Of a stretch of DNA of 64,000 nucleotides, positions 59,297 to 64,000 are shown one piece after another (within the stretch, counting starts at the first letter, position 1; every line of letters starts with the position of its first letter). The notes under the pieces are model-generated. The model ran no database searches, was not told the DNA's origin, and saw only the letters and a program-made list of their open reading frames with translations. Origin of the DNA: Mycolicibacterium chitae (GTDB lineage: Bacteria > Actinomycetota > Actinomycetes > Mycobacteriales > Mycobacteriaceae); NCBI RefSeq assembly GCF_900637205.1, contig NZ_LR134355.1:2170001-2234000 (forward strand), given 5' to 3'. Both the position numbers and the translations under genes were made by a program.

Positions 59297-60106
59297 GTGG
59301 CGCGGCGTATGCGAGTGGACGCCGAGCTGGTCCGGCGGGGACTGGCGCGGTCCCGTCAACAGGCCGCCGAACTGATCGGCGCCGGGCGGGTCAGCATCGA
59401 CGGGATGCCCGCGTCCAAGCCCGCCACCGCCGTCACCGCCGACACCACCCTCAAGGTCGCCGACGCGGGGGAACGGACCTGGGTGTCCCGCGGCGCGCAC
59501 AAACTCATCGGTGCCCTCGACGCGTTCGGGATCGACGTCGCGGGCCGACGCTGCCTGGACGCCGGCGCCTCCACCGGCGGCTTCACCGAGGTACTGCTGG
59601 ACCGCGGGGCCCGCGAAGTGGTGGCCGTCGACGTCGGCTACGGCCAGCTGGCCTGGTCATTGCGCTCCGATGAGCGCGTCGTCGTCATCGAACGCACCAA
59701 CGTGCGCGAACTGACGCCGGAGATGATCGGCGGCAACGTGGATCTCGTCGTCGCGGACCTGTCCTTCATCTCGCTGGGCACCGTGTTGCCCGCACTCGCC
59801 GCGTGCGCGTCGAAGGACGCCGATATCGTTCCCATGGTGAAGCCACAGTTCGAGGTCGGCAAGGGCCAGGTGGGCGCCGGCGGGGTGGTGCAGGACCCCG
59901 CCCTGCGCACCAGCGCCGTGCTCTCGGTGGCGCGCCGGGCCGCCGAACTGAACTGGTACACCATGGCCGCGGTGGCCAGCCCGCTGCCCGGCCCGTCGGG
60001 CAATGTGGAGTACTTCCTGTGGTTGCGGTCCGACCCCGACCGCGCCGTGCACGATGAGCAATTGGAAGCCGCCATCGCGCGGTCGGTCGATGAAGGGCCG
60101 CAATGA
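59297..60106 (+). CDS. tlyA: 16S/23S rRNA 2'-O-methyltransferase TlyA
   Basis: A 269-residue protein with an N-terminal S4 domain ([22 protein letters not shown], about 5-26) and an FtsJ-like methyltransferase domain ([20 protein letters not shown], about 85-104; [13 protein letters not shown], about 150). The family methylates 16S C1409 and 23S C1920, which makes the ribosome sensitive to capreomycin. GTG 59297 is the start. The stop overlaps the nadK ATG. Placement close to rrnB is ancestral gene order, not a specific link. Confidence 0.96.
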   Translation: MARRMRVDAELVRRGLARSRQQAAELIGAGRVSIDGMPASKPATAVTADTTLKVADAGERTWVSRGAHKLIGALDAFGIDVAGRRCLDAGASTGGFTEVLLDRGAREVVAVDVGYGQLAWSLRSDERVVVIERTNVRELTPEMIGGNVDLVVADLSFISLGTVLPALAACASKDADIVPMVKPQFEVGKGQVGAGGVVQDPALRTSAVLSVARRAAELNWYTMAAVASPLPGPSGNVEYFLWLRSDPDRAVHDEQLEAAIARSVDEGPQ

Positions 60107-61026
60107 CCTCTGAACGAACCGTCCTGCTGGTCGTCCACACCGGCCGAGAGAGTGCCACCGAGGTGGCCCGCCATGTGGAGAAGATGCTGGGCGACAACGG
60201 AATTGCGCTCCGCGTGCTCTCTGCCGAGGCTGTCGACCGAGGCACGTTGCGGTTAGCGCCGGAGGACATGCGCGCCCGGGGTGTGGAGATCGACGTCGTC
60301 GACGCCGACGAGAACGCCGCCAAGGGCTGCGAGCTGGTGATGGTCCTCGGCGGTGACGGAACATTTTTGCGGGCAGCCGAATTGGCGCGCAACGCCGACA
60401 TCCCGGTGCTGGGCGTCAACCTCGGAAGGATCGGGTTCCTGGCCGAGGCGGAGGCCGACGCCATCGACGCCGTGCTCGACCACGTGATCAACCGCGTCTA
60501 CCGCGTGGAGACGCGGATGACGCTGGACATCGTCGTCACCGTCGGCGGTGAGGTCATCAACCGCGGCTGGGCATTGAACGAGGCCAGCCTGGAGAAACGT
60601 CCGCGCCTCGGGGTGCTCGGCGTCGTGGTCGAGGTCGACGGGCGCCCGGTGTCGGCGTTCGGCTGCGACGGCGTGCTGGTCTCGACGCCGACCGGGTCGA
60701 CGGCCTACGCATTCTCCGCCGGCGGCCCCGTGCTGTGGCCCGACCTGGAGGCAATCCTGGTGGTGCCCAACAACGCCCACGCCCTGTTCGCCCGGCCGAT
60801 GGTCACCAGTCCCGCGGCCAAGATCGCGGTGGAACTCGAGCCCGACGGGCATGACGCGCTGGTGTTCTGTGACGGGCGCCGGGAGATGCCGCTGCCCGCC
60901 GGCAGCCGCCTGGAGGTGACCCGATCGGCCAAGCCGGTCAAGTGGATTCGCCTGGACAGCGCGCCGTTCACCGACCGCCTGGTCCGCAAGTTCCGGCTGC
61001 CGGTCACCGGCTGGCGGGGGAAGTAG
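60103..61026 (+). CDS. nadK: NAD kinase
   Basis: A 307-residue NAD kinase making NADP. The ATP/poly-P loop [12 protein letters not shown] (about 80-91) and the NAD-binding [15 protein letters not shown] (about 200-214) are present, and [10 protein letters not shown] follows the family. Start ATG 60103 overlaps the tlyA stop. Its stop lies 3 bp before the recN GTG. Confidence 0.97.
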   Translation: MTSERTVLLVVHTGRESATEVARHVEKMLGDNGIALRVLSAEAVDRGTLRLAPEDMRARGVEIDVVDADENAAKGCELVMVLGGDGTFLRAAELARNADIPVLGVNLGRIGFLAEAEADAIDAVLDHVINRVYRVETRMTLDIVVTVGGEVINRGWALNEASLEKRPRLGVLGVVVEVDGRPVSAFGCDGVLVSTPTGSTAYAFSAGGPVLWPDLEAILVVPNNAHALFARPMVTSPAAKIAVELEPDGHDALVFCDGRREMPLPAGSRLEVTRSAKPVKWIRLDSAPFTDRLVRKFRLPVTGWRGK

Positions 61027-61029
61027 CCC

Positions 61030-62793
61030 GTGCTCTCCGAAATCCGAATCGAATCGCTGGGCGCCATCAAGGCCGCCGACGCGGAGTTCGATCGCGGCCT
61101 CACGGTGCTGACCGGTGAGACCGGCACCGGCAAGACCATGGTGGTGACCGGGCTGCACCTGCTCGGCGGGGCGCGCGCGGACGCCAACCGGGTGCGTTCC
61201 GGGGCCACCCGCGCGGTGGTGGAGGGTCGCTTCAGCACCACCGACGTCGGCGACGGGCTGGGCGGCCAGATCGACGAGATCCTCGATGCCTCGGGCGCCG
61301 AGCGCGACGAGGACGGCAGCGTGATCGCGTTGCGCTCGGTCAGCCGCGACGGGCCGTCGCGGGCCTATCTCGGCGGGCGCAGCGTGCCGGCGAAATCGCT
61401 GAGCACGTTCACCACCCAGTTGCTCACCCTGCACGGGCAGAACGACCAGCTGCGGCTGATGCGCTCCGAGGAGCAGCGCGCCGCACTGGACCGCTTCGCC
61501 GAGGTGGCCGACGCGCTGCGGCGCTACCGGGGGCTGCGCGAGGAGTGGTTGCAGGCCCGCCGCGATCTGGCCGAGCGGACCAACAGCGCCCGCGAACTGG
61601 CCCAGGAATCCGACCGGTTGCTCTTCGCCCTGGAAGAGATCGACGGCGTCGACCCGAACCCGGGCGAGGACGAGGCACTGGTCGCTGAGATCAAGCGGCT
61701 CTCCGAACTCGACGCGCTGCGCGAATCGGCGACCACCGCGCGGATGTCGCTGGCCGGTGGCGACGACGCCGACGGCGCGGAGATCGCCGCCTCGGCGGCC
61801 CAACTCGTCGCGCAGGCCAAGGCCGCGCTGGAAGCCACCGACGACGCGACGCTGCAGGGGCTGGGCCGTCAGCTCACCGACGCGTTGACCGTGGTCGAGG
61901 ATGTGGCCCGCGAGGTGGGCGGGTATCTGGGCGAGCTGCCCTCGGATGCCAGCACCCTGGAGACCAAGCTGGCGCGGCAGGCCGAGTTGCGGACGTTGAC
62001 CCGCAAGTACGCCCCCGACATCGACGGGGTGCTGGCGTGGGCCGACCAGGCGCGGGAGCGCCTGTCGCAACTCGATGTCTCCGAGGAGGCCCTGGCCGGG
62101 CTGCAACAGCGGGTCGACGAGCGGGCCGCCCGTCTGGCCGACGTCGCCACCGCACTGACCCGCACCCGGACCAAGGCCGCCAAGCGACTGGCCAAGGCCG
62201 TCACCGCCGAACTGGCCGGGCTGGCGATGGCGCAGGCGGAGTTCACCATCGACGTGGTGCCGATGCCCGCCGGGGCCGACGATTCGGCGCCGCTGACGCT
62301 GGCCTCCGGTCAGACCGTGCACGCCGGCTCGGCCGGGGTGGACGCCGTCGAGTTCGGCTTCACCGCGCACCGCGGCAGCACCGTGCTGCCGCTGACCAAG
62401 AGCGCCTCCGGCGGCGAACTCTCCCGGGTCATGCTGGCCCTGGAGGTGGTGCTGTCCGCCTCGGCCGAGGGCACCACGATGGTGTTCGACGAGGTCGACG
62501 CCGGGGTCGGCGGCCGGGCGGCGGTGCAGATCGGTCGGCGACTGGCGCGGCTGGCTCGCACGCATCAGGTCATCGTCGTCACGCACCTGCCGCAGGTCGC
62601 GGCCTACGCCGACACCCACCTGGTGGTCGATGCGCTCGCGCGGGACGGCTCCAGCCGGGTCCGGCGCCTCGACGACGACGAGCGGGTGGCCGAACTGGCG
62701 CGGATGCTGGCCGGGCTGGGGGAGTCCGACACCGGTCGCGCCCACGCGCGTGAGCTGCTCGAGGCCGCCCAGCAGGACCGGGTGCCCGGGTGA
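61030..62793 (+). CDS. recN: DNA repair protein RecN
   Basis: A 587-residue SMC-like ATPase used in double-strand-break repair. Walker A GETGTGKTM (about 32-40) is at the N-terminus, a Gln-rich motif LTLHGQNDQL follows, the centre is coiled coil (about 150-380), and the C-terminus has the signature KSASGGELSRVMLAL and Walker B MVFDEVDAGVGG. GTG 61030 is 3 bp after nadK. It ends 121 bp before steA. Confidence 0.96.
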   Translation: MLSEIRIESLGAIKAADAEFDRGLTVLTGETGTGKTMVVTGLHLLGGARADANRVRSGATRAVVEGRFSTTDVGDGLGGQIDEILDASGAERDEDGSVIALRSVSRDGPSRAYLGGRSVPAKSLSTFTTQLLTLHGQNDQLRLMRSEEQRAALDRFAEVADALRRYRGLREEWLQARRDLAERTNSARELAQESDRLLFALEEIDGVDPNPGEDEALVAEIKRLSELDALRESATTARMSLAGGDDADGAEIAASAAQLVAQAKAALEATDDATLQGLGRQLTDALTVVEDVAREVGGYLGELPSDASTLETKLARQAELRTLTRKYAPDIDGVLAWADQARERLSQLDVSEEALAGLQQRVDERAARLADVATALTRTRTKAAKRLAKAVTAELAGLAMAQAEFTIDVVPMPAGADDSAPLTLASGQTVHAGSAGVDAVEFGFTAHRGSTVLPLTKSASGGELSRVMLALEVVLSASAEGTTMVFDEVDAGVGGRAAVQIGRRLARLARTHQVIVVTHLPQVAAYADTHLVVDALARDGSSRVRRLDDDERVAELARMLAGLGESDTGRAHARELLEAAQQDRVPG

Positions 62794-62914
62794 GCCCGGC
62801 ATAGCAGCCCAAGCTCTCGATTCTGTTGCAGATGTGACGCAATGTGACTTCTGAGGCGGAAGTTACGGCGCGCCTCCCCGGCTCAGCCGCCATTGACCGA
62901 CAGAATCGGCTGCC

Positions 62915-64000
62915 ATGAGGATGGCAGCGCTTCTCTCTCGTAACAGCAGTTCTCGACCCGGTGTGGTGGGCACGGCGCGGGTGGACCGCGACATCGACCG
63001 TCTGCTGCGCCGGGTGGAGCCCGGCGACATCGTGGTGCTCGACGTGCTGGACCTGGACCGGGTCACCGCCGACGCCCTGATCGAGGCCAACATCGCCGGG
63101 GTGGTCAATGCCTCGCCGTCGATCTCGGGCCGCTATCCCAACCTCGGGCCCGAAGTCCTGGTGACCAACGGCATCGCGCTCATCGACGAGACCGGCCCCG
63201 AGGTCTTCAAGAAGGTCAAGGACGGCGCCCGGATCCGCCTGCACAACGGCGGGGTGTACTCCGGGGACCGCCGCCTGATCCTGGGCGTCGAACGCACCGA
63301 CGAAGAGATCGTCGACAAGATGCACGAGGCCAAGAGCGGGTTGGTCAGCCATCTGGAGGCGTTCGCCGGCAACACCATCGAGTTCATCCGCAGCGAGAGC
63401 CCGCTGCTGATCGACGGCATCGGCATCCCCGACATCGACGTGGACCTGCGCCGGCGGCACGTGGTCGTGGTGGCCGAGGAGCCCAACGCCGCCGACGACC
63501 TCAAGGGCCTCAAGCCGTTCATCAAGGAGTATCAGCCCGTCCTCATCGGGGTGGGCAGCGGCGCCGATCTGCTGCGCAAGGCCGGCTACCGGCCCCAGTT
63601 GATCGTCGGCGACCCCGAGCAGATGAGCGCCGAGGTGCTCAAGAGCGGTGCGCAGGTGGTGCTGCCGGCCGACGCCGACGGCCACGCGCCCGGGCTCGAG
63701 CGCATCCAGGATCTCGGCGTGGGCGCGATGACGTTCCCGGCGGCCGGTTCGGCCGCCGACCTGGCCCTGCTGCTGGCCGACCACCACGGCGCCGCGCTGA
63801 TCGTCACCGCGGGTCACACCGCCAGCATCGAGGAGTTCTTCGACCGCACCCGGCAGCAGAGCAACCCGTCGACCTTCCTGACCCGGCTCAAGGTGGGGCA
63901 GAAGCTGGTGGACGCCAAGGCGGTGGCCACGCTGTACCGCAGCCGGATCTCCGGCGGTTCGGTGGCGCTGCTGGTGCTGGCCATGCTGATCGCGGTGATC
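62915..64000 (+). CDS. steA: SteA-like envelope/cell-division protein (partial, runs off the end)
   Basis: The frame from ATG 62915 is open for 362 codons to the window edge and has no stop. It matches the M. tuberculosis Rv1697 type: RVDRDIDRLLRRVEPGDIVVLDVLD, AFAGNTIEFIRSESPLLIDG, RPQLIVGDPEQM and LPADADGHAPGLERIQDLG. The SteA family (thiamin pyrophosphokinase-like domain) works with SteB in cell-wall separation in corynebacteria. A membrane segment begins near the right edge (SVALLVLAMLIAVI), expected just before the C-terminus. About 30 residues are missing. Confidence 0.92.
   Translation, partial: MRMAALLSRNSSSRPGVVGTARVDRDIDRLLRRVEPGDIVVLDVLDLDRVTADALIEANIAGVVNASPSISGRYPNLGPEVLVTNGIALIDETGPEVFKKVKDGARIRLHNGGVYSGDRRLILGVERTDEEIVDKMHEAKSGLVSHLEAFAGNTIEFIRSESPLLIDGIGIPDIDVDLRRRHVVVVAEEPNAADDLKGLKPFIKEYQPVLIGVGSGADLLRKAGYRPQLIVGDPEQMSAEVLKSGAQVVLPADADGHAPGLERIQDLGVGAMTFPAAGSAADLALLLADHHGAALIVTAGHTASIEEFFDRTRQQSNPSTFLTRLKVGQKLVDAKAVATLYRSRISGGSVALLVLAMLIAVI

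Noticed and set aside
60253..62802. An 849-codon open frame on the minus strand
   Set aside because: Antisense to nadK and recN, both of which are clear; composition is typical of a GC-rich shadow.

Overview
The window is high-GC chromosomal DNA from a fast-growing Mycobacterium (Mycolicibacterium type). Three things point there. The gene order (lysX-infC-rpmI-rplT-tsnR, pheST, argCJBDFRGH, a lipase/acyl-CoA synthetase like M. tuberculosis Rv1683, mpg-tyrS, TPR protein-HAD phosphatase-tlyA-nadK-recN-steA) follows the M. tuberculosis Rv1640-Rv1697 neighbourhood. A complete rRNA operon lies directly after tyrS, which is the rrnB site of fast growers. The 16S rRNA has the short helix-18 form and typical mycobacterial 5' and 3' ends.

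Layout. 1-7.1 kb: an unrecognised gene pair end, lysX and a DUF1844 gene on the minus strand, then the infC-rpmI-rplT-tsnR translation block, with a probable ATC start for infC behind a leader terminator. 7.1-12 kb: an acyl-CoA dehydrogenase and an MpaB-type oxygenase (minus), a class III cyclase gene broken by a 1-base frameshift, and a membrane-anchored GltB-like FMN protein. 12-15.6 kb: pheS-pheT. 15.6-25.3 kb: an accessory island between pheT and argC with a small Cys-rich protein and a five-gene type I restriction-modification operon (HTH/degenerate-methylase/TRD-like protein, hsdM, hsdS, DUF1016/PD-(D/E)XK nuclease, hsdR). 25.3-33.9 kb: the arginine operon, with a probable ARG box and, between argJ and argB, two exact 59-bp tandem repeats that each encode a 20-residue minicistron coupled by ATGA overlaps. 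34-36.6 kb: a hydrolase and an ABC-F protein. 36.7-45.5 kb: a tightly overlapping phosphonate (C-P lyase) operon phnDCE-phnF-phnGHIJKLM without phnN or phnP. 45.6-51.3 kb: lipase/acyl-CoA synthetase fusion, secreted protein, Trm112-like protein, mpg, tyrS. 51.3-57.1 kb: rRNA operon with promoter, leader hairpin, 16S, 23S, 5S and terminator. 57.2-64 kb: TPR protein, HAD phosphatase, small protein, tlyA, nadK, recN and steA, which runs off the end.

How the parts fit. The core is housekeeping (translation, arginine synthesis, rRNA). Accessory material has been inserted at two gene junctions: the R-M island and the phn operon. Nearly all operons here are translationally coupled through ATGA/GTGA overlaps. 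The most unusual points are the HTH/pseudo-methylase/TRD protein heading the R-M operon, the repeat-encoded minicistrons inside the arg operon, the perfect 15-bp hairpin inside the DUF1016 gene, the divergent PhnK/PhnL subunits, and terminator-like hairpins in the infC and rrn leaders. All family assignments come from reading the translated sequence; no database search was possible.
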